64,000 nucleotides of DNA from Phycisphaerae bacterium. Its GTDB lineage: Bacteria > Planctomycetota > Phycisphaerae > UBA1845 > Fen-1342. This document shows, piece by piece, positions 33,546 to 42,933 of this stretch. The stretch's first letter is position 1; every line of letters begins with the position of its first letter. The DNA is taken from assembly GCA_030428945.1 (NCBI GenBank), contig JAUIEC010000007.1:1-64000 (forward strand), given 5' to 3'. Under the pieces are notes generated by a model. It did no database searches. It was not told the origin of the DNA and was given only the letters and a program-made list of their open reading frames with translations. The translations under genes and the position numbers were made by a program.

Positions 33546-34844
33546 TTACTGCCCACTGGGCAGACCGTTGGCGAGGACCGCTTCGAGTACGTCCGCGAAG
33601 AGATCCACCTCGGCTACGGTCGTATACACATTGGGAGACACCCGGATGCCGCGAACCCCGCCATAATCGATCGGCGTCACGATGATCCGGTGCTGCTGCC
33701 ACAGGTAACCCGTCAGGGGCGAAGGCTCGATGCCCTCGATCTCGACCGTCGTGAAGCCGCCCGTGTGCGCGTCGTCCAGCTTCGTCGCAAAGCGGACCCG
33801 CCGGTCCCCGGCCACCCGCGCGATCCAGCGATCACGCAGGTGACGCAGCCGCGCCAGCTTGCGGGCCGCCCCGAGCGCACCGTAAACACCCAGCGCCTCC
33901 GCCACCGCCAGGCGATTCGCGGCCGGGTGCGTCCCGATCTCCTCGAACTTGCGGATGTCCGTCCCGCGCGGCTCGGGGGCCGCCATCAGCGGCCAGATGT
34001 CGCCGATCCGCGCCCGGCGGACGTACAGGAAACCCGTTCCGTGCGGCGCGGTCAGCCACTTGTGCAGGCTGGTGCCGTACAGGTCGCAGTCCAGGTCGTC
34101 GCGGCGGAAGTCCAGGTGCGCGAAGGCGTGGGCGCCGTCGACGATCACCGGAATCCCGCGCCGTCGGCCCAGGTCGCACAACGCGCGAACCGGCATGATC
34201 TGCCCGGTCGCGAAGATCACGTGCGAGCAGAGGATCACCCGGGTCCGCGGCGTCAAGGCCGCCTCGTAGGCCGCGACCACGGCCTCGGCGTCGGTCACCG
34301 GGCTGGGCAGGTCGATCAGGTTCAGCTTGATGCCGTCCCGCAGTTCGCGCTGCCGGTACGTGTTCAGCATCCGCGGGTAGTCGAGAGCCGCCGCCACGAC
34401 TTCGTCGCCGGCCTTCAGGTCGATCCCGTAGATCAGGATTTCGAGCGACTCGCTGGCGTTCCGGGTGATCGCCATTTCCTCGCGGTCGCAGCCGAACGCG
34501 TCGGCCAGGCCGGTCCGGACGGTCTCGACCTGCGGGTCCTGCTGCTGCCACATCGTCCGCGAGGGCGCCTTGTTGGCGTGCTCGTAATGCCGCCGCATGG
34601 CCTCCTGGGCCACCCGGACCGTCGGCGACACGCCCCCGTTGTTCAGGTTGATCATGCTGCGATCAACCGTGTAAGCCTGCTGCACCTGGAACCAGAAGTC
34701 CTCGTCCCGCGCCAGGTCCTCCGGCGAACGCCCGCCCGCCCGCGCCACAGCGGCCTGCACCGTCCGCGTCGCCGCGGCGTTGATCCACAGCGCTCCAAGC
34801 GCCCCGGCCGAAAGCGTGCCCAGAAACTGACGACGTGATGACAT
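33546..34844 (-). CDS. Tat-exported class V aminotransferase-fold protein
   Basis: 432 residues. The N-terminus is a twin-arginine signal (SSRRQFLGTLSAGALGALW), so the protein is predicted to be exported folded with its cofactor. The fold is class V aminotransferase/isopenicillin-N-epimerase-like: 'MINLNNGGVSPTVRVAQEAM', 'AITRNASESLEILIYGID', 'PVIVDGAHAFAHLDF' (PLP Asp) and 'LYGTSLHKWLTAPHGTGFLY' with the Schiff-base Lys. Periplasmic members are common in planctomycetes and related groups; substrate unknown. Start chosen at the ATG that begins the Tat signal. Divergent from the VTT gene. Confidence 0.88.
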   Translation of the reverse strand: MSSRRQFLGTLSAGALGALWINAAATRTVQAAVARAGGRSPEDLARDEDFWFQVQQAYTVDRSMINLNNGGVSPTVRVAQEAMRRHYEHANKAPSRTMWQQQDPQVETVRTGLADAFGCDREEMAITRNASESLEILIYGIDLKAGDEVVAAALDYPRMLNTYRQRELRDGIKLNLIDLPSPVTDAEAVVAAYEAALTPRTRVILCSHVIFATGQIMPVRALCDLGRRRGIPVIVDGAHAFAHLDFRRDDLDCDLYGTSLHKWLTAPHGTGFLYVRRARIGDIWPLMAAPEPRGTDIRKFEEIGTHPAANRLAVAEALGVYGALGAARKLARLRHLRDRWIARVAGDRRVRFATKLDDAHTGGFTTVEIEGIEPSPLTGYLWQQHRIIVTPIDYGGVRGIRVSPNVYTTVAEVDLFADVLEAVLANGLPSGQ

Positions 34845-34854
34845 GCCGGGAGTG

Positions 34855-35060
34855 TAAGAAGGGAACCGGAAACAGGGAATAGGGAACCGCGAAACAACAA
34901 CGCGACAGCATCGAGACCGAAACGGAGATGTTTCAGGCCAGATTGAGACAATCACGCGGTTCGCATCAGGGAAAGATCACCCGGTCACCAAGCCTGCTTT
35001 CCGCTCCCTGGCTCCCTCGCTCCCCGGCGCCCTCGCTCCCTTTTTTGCCCCCTTCCCCCT
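34855..35060. repeat. Low-complexity intergenic region (GGGAA/CTCCCT-type short repeats)
   Basis: The gap between two divergent genes holds weak copies of GGGAAC/CAGGGAA (34860-34890) and a run of GCTCCCT-type units (34999-35050) followed by a T/C-rich stretch before the VTT start. No gene or clear promoter was recognised. Confidence 0.55.
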
Positions 35061-35072
35061 ACCATCTCCCGC

Positions 35073-35855
35073 ATGACCGAGGAACCGAACACGCCGAACG
35101 AGACACCCCCGGCCGACGGACAGGCCGACGGGTTCGCCGATATCTGGCAGAAACTGGGGGCGCTCGGACCGCTGGCGCTGATGGCGGCCACGCTTCCGGC
35201 GCTCGGGGGCTTCGTGCTGCTGGCGTACTCGGGGACGGTCGGCGAATGGCTGCGGGACCAGGGGCCGAGCGGGATCACCTACTACGTGACCGGCTTCACG
35301 ATCCTGGCCGGACTGGCGCTGCTGCCGACCTACGCCCAGGCGATCGTCGGCGGATTCGCGTTCGGCGCCCTGCACGGTACCGCCGCCGCCCTGGGAGGAT
35401 TCCTGGGCGCCTCGCTCGTCGGGTACCTGGTGGCATCGCTCGCCAGCGGCGACCGGGCCGAGACGGTCATTGCCGAACACCCGAAATGGAAGGCCGTCCA
35501 CGACGCTCTGCTGCGCGGCAGTTGGCTGAAAACGCTCGGCATCGTCACGCTGATCCGGATTCCGCCGAACTCGCCCTTCGCCATGACCAACCTGGTCCTG
35601 GCCGCCACGCAGGTCCCGCTTCCGATCTACGCGATCGGAACGCTGGTCGGCATGGCCCCGCGCACCTACGCGGCCGTCTACATCGGCTCGACCCTCAACG
35701 ATCTGAACAAGGTCGAAAAGCCCTGGTGGACCTGGCCGGTCGGCATCGCCGTAACGCTGATCGTGGTGGCGATCATCGGCGTCATCGCCAACCACGCGCT
35801 GTCGCGGCTGACCAGGCAGGAAGGAAGCGAACGGGTCGGCGAGCCACGCAGCTAG
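35073..35855 (+). CDS. VTT-domain (TVP38/TMEM64, DedA-superfamily) membrane protein
   Basis: 260 residues with about five hydrophobic segments. The VTT pattern is 'QAIVGGFAFGALHGTAAALG' followed by 'FLGASLVGYLVASLASG', and 'IVTLIRIPPNSPFAMTNLVL' corresponds to the conserved R-(x)-P re-entrant loop of the family. The N-terminal 25 residues are acidic and Pro-rich. Members act in membrane homeostasis or lipid transport; the substrate here is unknown. Stands alone on the plus strand, followed by a repeat-bearing 361-bp gap. Confidence 0.82.
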   Translation: MTEEPNTPNETPPADGQADGFADIWQKLGALGPLALMAATLPALGGFVLLAYSGTVGEWLRDQGPSGITYYVTGFTILAGLALLPTYAQAIVGGFAFGALHGTAAALGGFLGASLVGYLVASLASGDRAETVIAEHPKWKAVHDALLRGSWLKTLGIVTLIRIPPNSPFAMTNLVLAATQVPLPIYAIGTLVGMAPRTYAAVYIGSTLNDLNKVEKPWWTWPVGIAVTLIVVAIIGVIANHALSRLTRQEGSERVGEPRS

Positions 35856-35895
35856 GTTTTGTCTGATGGATCCAATCGCGTTGTTGCCGCCGTGG

Positions 35896-35980
35896 AAAAT
35901 TGAAAGAGTGAAAGAGTGAAAGAGGAAAGATTGTCGCGAAACCGCCCTCTTTCACTTCTTCACATTCCCACCTTTTCACG
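35896..35980. repeat. Oppositely oriented GTGAAAGA repeats able to form a hairpin
   Basis: Three GTGAAAGA units (period 8) are followed after a 20-nt loop by inverted units. AGTGAAAGAGG (35915-35925) pairs perfectly with CCTCTTTCACT (35946-35956). It lies 60 bp after the VTT gene stop and could work as a transcript end. The rest of the 35856-36216 gap shows no gene; nothing else recognised. Confidence 0.7.
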
Positions 35981-36216
35981 GCCTTGGCAGCTCATTTGCA
36001 TCCGTCAAACACGACCCAGGCCGATCCCCCACCGACCCTGTTCCGCCCGTTCGCGCTGACCCGCGCGGCAGATCCCCTCCGCCCTCTCGCCGCCTTCCCG
36101 CCCGAGACAAGAGCGGCCCTTTTTCCGCCGTCTTCCGACGCTGCGGGTCGGCCGGGTACCATCGGGGGGTGTTCCGCCTCATGCCCTGATACGCCTTGCC
36201 AGGATGGAGTCATGCC

Positions 36217-38241
36217 ATGCGCGCCCTGTCTCTGCTGCCGTTGCTGCTGCTGGTCGCCGTAGCCCGGTCCGATCAGCAGGTCGATCTCGTCATCGACCGC
36301 GTCGCGATCTTCAACAGCGGCGTCGCCTGCTACGAAGGCCACGCCACCGTCAACGGCAACGCGACCGCCGAACTCGAATTCCGCAGCGACCAGATCAACG
36401 ACATCCTCAAGTCGCTGATGGTCCGGGACCTCGACGGCGGGCGCGTCGGCGTCGTCCGCTACGCCAGCCAGGACCCGGTCGAGAAGACCCTCAAGAGCTT
36501 CGGCGTCGACATCACCGGCAAGCCCGACCTCGCCAGCCTGCTCGAACAACTCCGCGGGCAACCCGTCGCCATCCGCGGCCAGCGTGCGGTCGCGGGCGTC
36601 ATCATCGGTGTCGAGAAGCGCAAGCGGCACATCGGCGACGCACTGCTGGTCGAAGAACTGCTGACCCTGCTGACCGACGACGGCATCCAGCGGATCACCC
36701 TCGACGACATCGGCGGCCTGCGCCTGACGAACCAGCAGGTGGCCGGCGAACTGCAACAGGCCCTGGCCACCCTCGCCCGCAGCAACGACACGGATCGCAA
36801 ACGCGTGCAACTGCGCTTCGAGGGCCAGGGCCAGCGGCGGGTCCGCGTGGCGTACCTGCTCGAAGCCCCGATCTGGAAGACCAGTTACCGACTGGCCCTC
36901 GACGACCGGGACGTCCCGTTCCTGCAGGGCTGGGCGACCGTCGAAAACCCGACCCGGCGCGACTGGAACGGCGTCCGCCTCTCGCTGATCAGCGGCCGAC
37001 CGATCTCGTTCCGGATGGACCTCTACACCCCGATCTACATTCCGCGTCCGATCGAGGAACTCGACCTCTACGCCTCGCTCCGCCCGCCCGAATACGCGGC
37101 CGGGCAGGCCCGACAGCAGGAGGCACCGATCATCGACATCTCCGATCTGCGCGACGGCGCATGGACCACCGACGGCCTTTCGGGGTCGGCCGCTGGCGGT
37201 GCGTCGTTCGTGTATGCGACCGATCCGAACGGGCACACTCGTCCGACCCGGCCTTCCGCCTCCGTCCGGGCGGGCGCACGTGCGGCCGGCGAGTTGTTCC
37301 AGTACGACATCCTTGCGCCGGTCACGCTGCCGCGGCAGCAGTCGGCCATGCTGCCGATCATCAACCGGAAGATCGAAGGGCGCAAGCTCAGCATCTTCAA
37401 CCCTGCCACGCACCCGACGCATCCGCTGAACGGACTCGAGCTGACCAACGCCAGCGGGCTGCACCTGATGCAGGGCCCGGTCACGGTGTTCGAGGACAAC
37501 GTCTACGCCGGCGATGCGAAACTGCCCGACCTGCAGCCCAACGCGAAACGGCTGATTGCCTATGCCCTGGACCTCGCCACCGAGGTGACCACCAGCCAGA
37601 AGACCAGCCCGACGCGAATGACCGCGCTGCGGATCGTCGAGGGCACCCTGCTCCAGACCAATCGGTACATCGACGAGCGCGAGTACCTGCTGCGAAACAA
37701 GGGCGACCGGGACCGGACGATCCTGGTCGAGCAGCCTTTCCAGCCTGGCTGGGAACTGGTCACCCCGGAGCAACCCTGCCAGAAGACCCGGCGACTGCTG
37801 CGCTTCGAGGTCGAAGTTCCGGCCGGCGAAACGGTGGCGCTGCCGGTCCGCCTCGAACGCACCGGCGACGAGTCGGTCACGCTGACCAACATCGCGTCGG
37901 GCGGAATCAACTACTGGGTGCAGGCGGAGGTCGCTTCACCGGCGGTCCGGCAGGCCCTCGCGCAGGTCATCCGCCTCAAACAGACCCTGAGCCGGGCGAC
38001 CACCGCGCGCGAAGCCGCCGAGGCGGCCTACGCCGAGGCCACCGCCGAGCAGGCCCGCATCCGGGCGAACCTGAAGACACTCCGCGAATCCGGAGACGCC
38101 TATCGCCGGCAGATCGACAAGTTCGAACGGCTCGAGATCGAAATCGAAGAAACCCGCGACCGGGTCAAGGCTCTCAAGGCCGACGAGGCCGCGGCACAGA
38201 TCGCCGTGGACGACTTCCTGCGGAACCTGAACGTGGAATGA
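36217..38241 (+). CDS. Secreted DUF4139-like protein with C-terminal coiled coil, copy 1
   Basis: 674 residues with a signal peptide (MRALSLLPLLLLVAVARS). The middle part has 'RVRVAYLLEAPIWKTSYRL' near 210 and 'WNGVRLSLISGRPISFRMDL', the pattern of DUF4139/MuiA-type proteins. The last 90 residues are charged and helical ('EIEIEETRDRVKALKADEAA'), a likely coiled coil. GGAG lies about 10 bp before the ATG. The next gene is a close paralogue, so this is a tandem duplication. Function not known. Confidence 0.8.
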   Translation: MRALSLLPLLLLVAVARSDQQVDLVIDRVAIFNSGVACYEGHATVNGNATAELEFRSDQINDILKSLMVRDLDGGRVGVVRYASQDPVEKTLKSFGVDITGKPDLASLLEQLRGQPVAIRGQRAVAGVIIGVEKRKRHIGDALLVEELLTLLTDDGIQRITLDDIGGLRLTNQQVAGELQQALATLARSNDTDRKRVQLRFEGQGQRRVRVAYLLEAPIWKTSYRLALDDRDVPFLQGWATVENPTRRDWNGVRLSLISGRPISFRMDLYTPIYIPRPIEELDLYASLRPPEYAAGQARQQEAPIIDISDLRDGAWTTDGLSGSAAGGASFVYATDPNGHTRPTRPSASVRAGARAAGELFQYDILAPVTLPRQQSAMLPIINRKIEGRKLSIFNPATHPTHPLNGLELTNASGLHLMQGPVTVFEDNVYAGDAKLPDLQPNAKRLIAYALDLATEVTTSQKTSPTRMTALRIVEGTLLQTNRYIDEREYLLRNKGDRDRTILVEQPFQPGWELVTPEQPCQKTRRLLRFEVEVPAGETVALPVRLERTGDESVTLTNIASGGINYWVQAEVASPAVRQALAQVIRLKQTLSRATTAREAAEAAYAEATAEQARIRANLKTLRESGDAYRRQIDKFERLEIEIEETRDRVKALKADEAAAQIAVDDFLRNLNVE

Positions 38242-38394
38242 AGCCGTCGCCGGTCGCGGATTGCGGGTTGCCGGGGCGTGCCGCGCGGCCTGGGCGATGA
38301 AAACTGCCGACTCCCGGGAACCCCGCTGGGTGTCGCGCGTATCAGGCAATAGGATGCGCAGGTGTGTCCTGCCCGGTTGCCCTGGAGAGAGAAA

Positions 38395-40458
38395 ATGCGA
38401 TCACTGCCCCTGCTGCTTTCCGTCGCCCTGCTGATCCCGGCCAAGGCGGCCGATCAGAAGGTCGACCTCGAAGTCACCCGCGTCGCGATCTTCAACAGCG
38501 GCGTGGCCTACTACGAGTGCCAGGCGACCGTCGACGGCAACGCCACGGCCGAACTGGACTTCCGCACCGAACAGGTCAACGACATCCTCAAGTCGCTGAT
38601 GGTCCAGGACCTCGACGGCGGACGCGTCGGCGTCGTCCGCTACGCCAGCCAGGACCCGATCGAGAAAACCCTCAAGAGCTTCGGCGTCGACATCACCGGG
38701 AAACCCTCCCTGGCCGAACTGCTCGACCAGCTTCGCGGCCAGCCGGTCGAAATCACCGGAGAACGCCGGATCAACGGCGTCATCGTCGGCGTCGAGCAGA
38801 AGAGCGTGCAGGTCGGCGACACGATCGTGGTCGAACAGCAGCTCAACGTGCTGACCGACAGCGGCATCCAGCAACTGCCCGTCAGCAACCTCGGCGGCAT
38901 CCGCCTGACCGATCAGAAGGTCGCCGACGAACTGCAGAAGGCCCTCGCGACCCTCGCCCGCAGCAACGATGCCAGCAAGAAGAGCGTCCAGCTCAGCTTC
39001 GAAGGCAGCGGCCAGCGCCGCGTCCGCGTCGCCTACCTGCTGGAAGCCCCGATCTGGAAGACCAGCTACCGCCTCGCGCTCGACGACGAGGGCGTCCCCT
39101 TCCTGCAGGGCTGGGCCACCGTCGAGAACGCCACCGAGGAAGACTGGAACGACGTGCGGCTCTCACTCGTCAGCGGTCGGCCGATCTCGTTCCGCATGGA
39201 CCTCTACACGCCGATCTACATCCCGCGCCCGGTCGAGGAACTCGAACTGTACGCCTCGCTCCGACCGCCCGAGTACGCGGCCGGAACCTACCTCGGAACG
39301 GCCGTGGCCGAACTGGCCCCCGCCCCGGCGGCGATGGCCGGCCGGGCCGGCGGAATGGTACCGGGCAGCGCGCTGCGCAAGGCCGGCCGCGGCTACAACA
39401 CCTTCGGCGGCGGCCAGGATGACGACGACGAGATGGGGTACCAGCCGGCCGACTGGTCCGGACGGAACGCAAGCGTCGCGTCGGTCGCCGATGCGGCCGA
39501 TGCCGGCGAGTTGTTCCAGTACTCGATCGCGGCCCCGGTCGCCCTGCCGCGCCAGCAGTCGGCCATGCTGCCGATCGTCAACGAGCAGATCGAGGGTCGC
39601 AAGGTCAGCATCTACAACCCGAACACGCACATCAAGCACCCGCTCAACGGCCTGGAACTGACCAACGCCAGCGACCTGCACCTGATGCAGGGCCCGGTCA
39701 CCCTGTTCGAGGGCAGCGTCTATGCCGGCGATGCGAAACTGCCGGACATGCAGCCCAAAGAGAAGCGACTGATCGCCTACGCCCTGGACCTGGCGACCGA
39801 AGTCACCGTCCGGCAGAAGAGCAGCCCGTACCAGATGATCGCCGTCAAGGTCGTCAACGGGACGCTGGTGCGGACCGACAAGCACATCGACGAGCGCGAG
39901 TACGTCGTCAAGAACAAGAGCGACCGGACCCGCGCCGTGCTGATCGAACAGCCCTGGACCGATGACTGGAAGCTGATCACGCCGAGCAAGGCCTACGAGG
40001 AGACGCCGAACCTGCTGCGGTTCGATCTCGACGTCCCGGCCGCCGAATCGGTCACGCTGCCGGTCCGGCTCGAACGGGTCGGCGACCAGACGATGGCGCT
40101 CAGCAACCTGAGCGACGACCGGGTTCAGTACTTCATTCGTTCGCGGGTGATCTCGCCGGCCGTCAGGCAGGCCCTCGAGCGCCTCGTGCAGATGAAGGCC
40201 GTGCTGGCCCGCGCCACCAGCGACCGCAGCGCGGCCGAACGGGCCAACGCCGAGGCCACCCGCGAGCAGGCCCGCATCCGCGAGAACCTGAACACGCTCC
40301 GCAACACCAGCGACGCCTACAAGCGGCAGATCGACAAGTTCGAGCGCCTCGAGATCGAGATCGAGGAATCGCGCGAGCGCGTCCAGCAACTGCAGCAGGC
40401 CGAGCGGCAGGCCCAGCGGGCCGTCGACGACTTCCTGCGGAACCTCAGCGTCGAGTAA
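38395..40458 (+). CDS. Secreted DUF4139-like protein with C-terminal coiled coil, copy 2
   Basis: 687 residues, signal peptide MRSLPLLLSVALLIPAKA. It is co-linear with the upstream copy and nearly identical over many stretches ('DGGRVGVVRYASQDP', 'KTLKSFGVDITGKP', 'VAYLLEAPIWKTSYRLALDD'). It differs by an insert of about 45 residues after 'RPPEYAAGTYLGT' that is Ala/Gly-rich with an acidic DDDDE patch. The C-terminal helix ends 'RAVDDFLRNLSVE', close to copy 1's 'IAVDDFLRNLNVE'. GGAGAGAG precedes the ATG. Probably periplasmic or surface; function not known. Confidence 0.8.
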   Translation: MRSLPLLLSVALLIPAKAADQKVDLEVTRVAIFNSGVAYYECQATVDGNATAELDFRTEQVNDILKSLMVQDLDGGRVGVVRYASQDPIEKTLKSFGVDITGKPSLAELLDQLRGQPVEITGERRINGVIVGVEQKSVQVGDTIVVEQQLNVLTDSGIQQLPVSNLGGIRLTDQKVADELQKALATLARSNDASKKSVQLSFEGSGQRRVRVAYLLEAPIWKTSYRLALDDEGVPFLQGWATVENATEEDWNDVRLSLVSGRPISFRMDLYTPIYIPRPVEELELYASLRPPEYAAGTYLGTAVAELAPAPAAMAGRAGGMVPGSALRKAGRGYNTFGGGQDDDDEMGYQPADWSGRNASVASVADAADAGELFQYSIAAPVALPRQQSAMLPIVNEQIEGRKVSIYNPNTHIKHPLNGLELTNASDLHLMQGPVTLFEGSVYAGDAKLPDMQPKEKRLIAYALDLATEVTVRQKSSPYQMIAVKVVNGTLVRTDKHIDEREYVVKNKSDRTRAVLIEQPWTDDWKLITPSKAYEETPNLLRFDLDVPAAESVTLPVRLERVGDQTMALSNLSDDRVQYFIRSRVISPAVRQALERLVQMKAVLARATSDRSAAERANAEATREQARIRENLNTLRNTSDAYKRQIDKFERLEIEIEESRERVQQLQQAERQAQRAVDDFLRNLSVE

Positions 40459-40464
40459 GACCCG

Positions 40465-40508
40465 GGCGGACTGCGGATTCGAGCGCCCGGCCGAATCCGC
40501 AGTCCGCC
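40465..40508. terminator. Strong 17-bp inverted repeat after the DUF4139-like pair
   Basis: GGCGGACTGCGGATTCG (40465-40481) and its exact complement (40492-40508) flank a 10-nt loop, only 6 bp past the stop codon. There is no following T run, so it is not a canonical intrinsic terminator, but it would form a very stable RNA hairpin at the end of the transcript. Confidence 0.5.
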
Positions 40509-40602
40509 GGGCCAATTCCGCAATTTCCTTCCCCCGTCCGCTGCGCTCCCCCTAGACTGGATCCCGGAGGTCGATTCTCGACTCTACTTGGGAGCTGATA
40601 CC

Positions 40603-42483
40603 GTGACGCGATTCCTGCTGATCCCGCTGTGCGCGGCCGGGGCGGTTTCCGCCTTCGGACAGGCGCTGGACAACACCCTTCCCGAAGCCGGCCACGCCGA
40701 CCTGGTCGGCCCGCCCGCCGTCCCGAGACTGGCGGCCGATGCACGCCCGATCGTGCAGTTCTCGCACATGCACCGCGGCCTGCCGGTCTACCTGGCGACC
40801 GATAACGCCGATGCGGCCGACACGGTCGGGGCGGACGAACTGCACCCGGGCGGGTCGACCGGACTGGGCCTGGACGGCAGCGGCGTGGAACTGGGAATCT
40901 GGGACGGCGGCGGCGTTTCGCTGACGCACCAGGAACTGGTCGGCAAGGCCTCGCACGGCGACAGCCCGTTCGGGATCACCTGGCACGGCACGCACGTGGC
41001 CACGACGATGGCCGGCATCGGAGCCTGGCCGGGCGATCCGAACGACCCGACCTATCCCCCGGGCGCGAGCCTGGGCATGTCACCCGGCGCGACGATCCTG
41101 TCCTTCGACTGGAACAGCGACGACACCGAGATGGACACGGCCGCGGCCGGCGGTCTGCGAATCTCGAACCACTCGTACGGGTTCATCACGGGTTGGCGGT
41201 ACGGCGACTTCGGCGAGGGTGACGCCTGGTACTGGTTCGGCGACCCGAACGTGGACGCGTTCGAGGACTACAACTTCGGTTTCTACAGTTTCAAGAGCGC
41301 GGCCTGGGACCAGATCGCCCACGACCACCCGCAGTACCTGATCTGCAAGAGCGCCGGCAACGATCGCAACGACGATCCCGGGGCGGGCACCGGACATTAC
41401 TACTACGACGGCAACGACTGGGTCTTCTCGACGGAAACGCGGAAAGGTGACGGCGACTACGACTCGATCAGCCACGCCGGAATCGCCAAGAACATCCTGA
41501 CCGTCGCGGCGATCGACGACGTCAACGGCGGCTACAGCGGCCCCGGCAGCGTCGCGATGAGCAGTTTCAGTGGCTGGGGGCCGGCCGACGACGGGCGGAT
41601 CAAGCCGGACATCTCGGCCAACGGGATTCAACTGCTGAGTGCCTATACCGCCAGCGACAGTTCGTATGCGATTGCGTCGGGCACGTCGATGTCGACGCCG
41701 AACACTTCGGGCACGCTCGGCCTGCTGCTGCAGCACTGGCGCAACACGCACGCGGGCGATCCGCGTTCGGCGACGCTGAAGGGCATTGTGCTGCACACGG
41801 CCGACGAGTGCGGCGCCAACCCGGGTCCGGACTACGAGTTCGGCTGGGGGCTGCTCGACGCCGTCGGGGCGGCCGAGGTGATGACGGCCGACGTGACCGC
41901 ACCGCTGACGGTGCAGGAGCGGACGCTGGCGGACGGTGGAAGCTACACGCTCTACGCCACCACGGTGGGAGGCGAACCGCTGCGGGCGACGCTGTGCTGG
42001 ACCGACCCGGCCGCTGCGTCACCGGCGGCGAGTCTGGATCCGCCGACCCCGATGCTGGTCAACGACCTGGACCTGCGGGTTGTCGAGGATGACGGTCCGG
42101 GCACGTACCTGCCGTGGCGGCTTGACCGGCTCAACCCGAGTGCGGCCGCGACGACCGGCGACAACACGGTCGACAATGTCGAGCAGGTGCTGGTGGCGAG
42201 TCCGGGCGCGCAGACGTATCGGATCGAGGTCAGCCACAAGGGTTCGCTCGGTGGTGGCCAGGCCTACAGCCTGATCGTCAGCGGGGCGGTGCTGTCGGCG
42301 GGTGGTCCGTGCGGCAGCGACATTGACGGGAGCGGTGCGGTTGACCTGAGCGACCTGGCGACGCTGCTGGCGAACTTCGGGGCAAGCGGCGCGACGCTGG
42401 CGCAGGGCGACATCAACGGTGATGGCAATGTCGACCTGAGTGATCTGGCGGAACTGCTGAGCAACTTCGGCGTCGTCTGCTGA
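40603..42483 (+). CDS. Secreted subtilisin-like (S8) serine peptidase with C-terminal dockerin-like repeats
   Basis: 626 residues from a GTG preceded by GGGAG. Signal peptide at 1-18. Catalytic residues by motif: Asp101 in 'ELGIWDGGGV', His128 in 'TWHGTHVATTMAGI', oxyanion Asn in 'CKSAGND', Ser362 in 'IASGTSMSTPNTSG'. A beta-rich P-domain-like region (about 435-570) follows. The C-terminus has two Ca-binding segments, 'DIDGSGAVDLSDLATLL' and 'DINGDGNVDLSDLAELL', like a type I dockerin. Such tails are common on planctomycete secreted proteins and probably serve attachment or sorting rather than a cellulosome. Stands alone. Confidence 0.92.
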   Translation: MTRFLLIPLCAAGAVSAFGQALDNTLPEAGHADLVGPPAVPRLAADARPIVQFSHMHRGLPVYLATDNADAADTVGADELHPGGSTGLGLDGSGVELGIWDGGGVSLTHQELVGKASHGDSPFGITWHGTHVATTMAGIGAWPGDPNDPTYPPGASLGMSPGATILSFDWNSDDTEMDTAAAGGLRISNHSYGFITGWRYGDFGEGDAWYWFGDPNVDAFEDYNFGFYSFKSAAWDQIAHDHPQYLICKSAGNDRNDDPGAGTGHYYYDGNDWVFSTETRKGDGDYDSISHAGIAKNILTVAAIDDVNGGYSGPGSVAMSSFSGWGPADDGRIKPDISANGIQLLSAYTASDSSYAIASGTSMSTPNTSGTLGLLLQHWRNTHAGDPRSATLKGIVLHTADECGANPGPDYEFGWGLLDAVGAAEVMTADVTAPLTVQERTLADGGSYTLYATTVGGEPLRATLCWTDPAAASPAASLDPPTPMLVNDLDLRVVEDDGPGTYLPWRLDRLNPSAAATTGDNTVDNVEQVLVASPGAQTYRIEVSHKGSLGGGQAYSLIVSGAVLSAGGPCGSDIDGSGAVDLSDLATLLANFGASGATLAQGDINGDGNVDLSDLAELLSNFGVVC

Positions 42484-42499
42484 GCCGAGGGTGCGCCCG

Positions 42500-42718
42500 T
42501 CCTGATCGCGTGCCCGTGGTCGTGCGCCCGTCGTGGGTCGCGTGCCCGTCGCGGGTCGTGCGGCCGTCGCGAGTCGTGCGCCCGTCGCGGGTCGCGTGCC
42601 CGTCGCGGTCGTGCGCCCGTCGCGGTCGTGGGTCGTGCGGCCGTCGCGAGTCGTGCGGCTGTCGCGGGTCGCGTGCCCGTCGTGGGTCGCGTGCCCGTCG
42701 CGGGTCGTGCGCCCGTCA
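42500..42718. repeat. GC-rich tandem repeat region, CGTGCGCCCGTCGCGGGT-type units (about 18 bp)
   Basis: About a dozen imperfect units (CGTGCGCCCGTCGCGGGT, CGCGTGCCCGTCGCGGGT, CGTGCGGCCGTCGCGAGT) fill the sequence after the subtilase stop. It is open in several frames on both strands, but the translations are simple Arg/Pro/Val or Arg/Thr/Ala repeats, so I do not call a gene. From 42719 to 42897 nothing else is seen. Confidence 0.85.
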
Positions 42719-42897
42719 CACCCTCCCAGCCTCACAACCTCGCCGTGCGCGCTGCCGTCCCCGGGGTACCCCCCCACCCAAGTTCATTTTCCGTGCCACG
42801 CGGAAATCGCGGTAGCGGGCAAACACCTGAGACTTCCGAAATCGCCGCCCGGGGGCTCCATGCCCGGGCCGCCACCCGGAATTCGAAGCTCGGGATC

Positions 42898-42927
42898 AAA
42901 AAAAAGCGGACCCGGACGGGCCCGCTT
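42898..42927 (-). terminator. Intrinsic terminator of tRNA-Leu
   Basis: On the minus strand a 10-bp stem (AAGCGGGCCC with GGGTCCGCTT, one G-U pair) and a 4-nt loop are followed by eight T residues. It begins 7 bp beyond the 3' end of the tRNA gene, exactly where its terminator is expected. Confidence 0.85.
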
Positions 42928-42933
42928 CCTGGA

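Noticed and set aside
42500-42718. Small repetitive basic protein
   Set aside because: Open on both strands in several frames, with no conserved motif; best explained by an 18-bp GC-rich DNA repeat.
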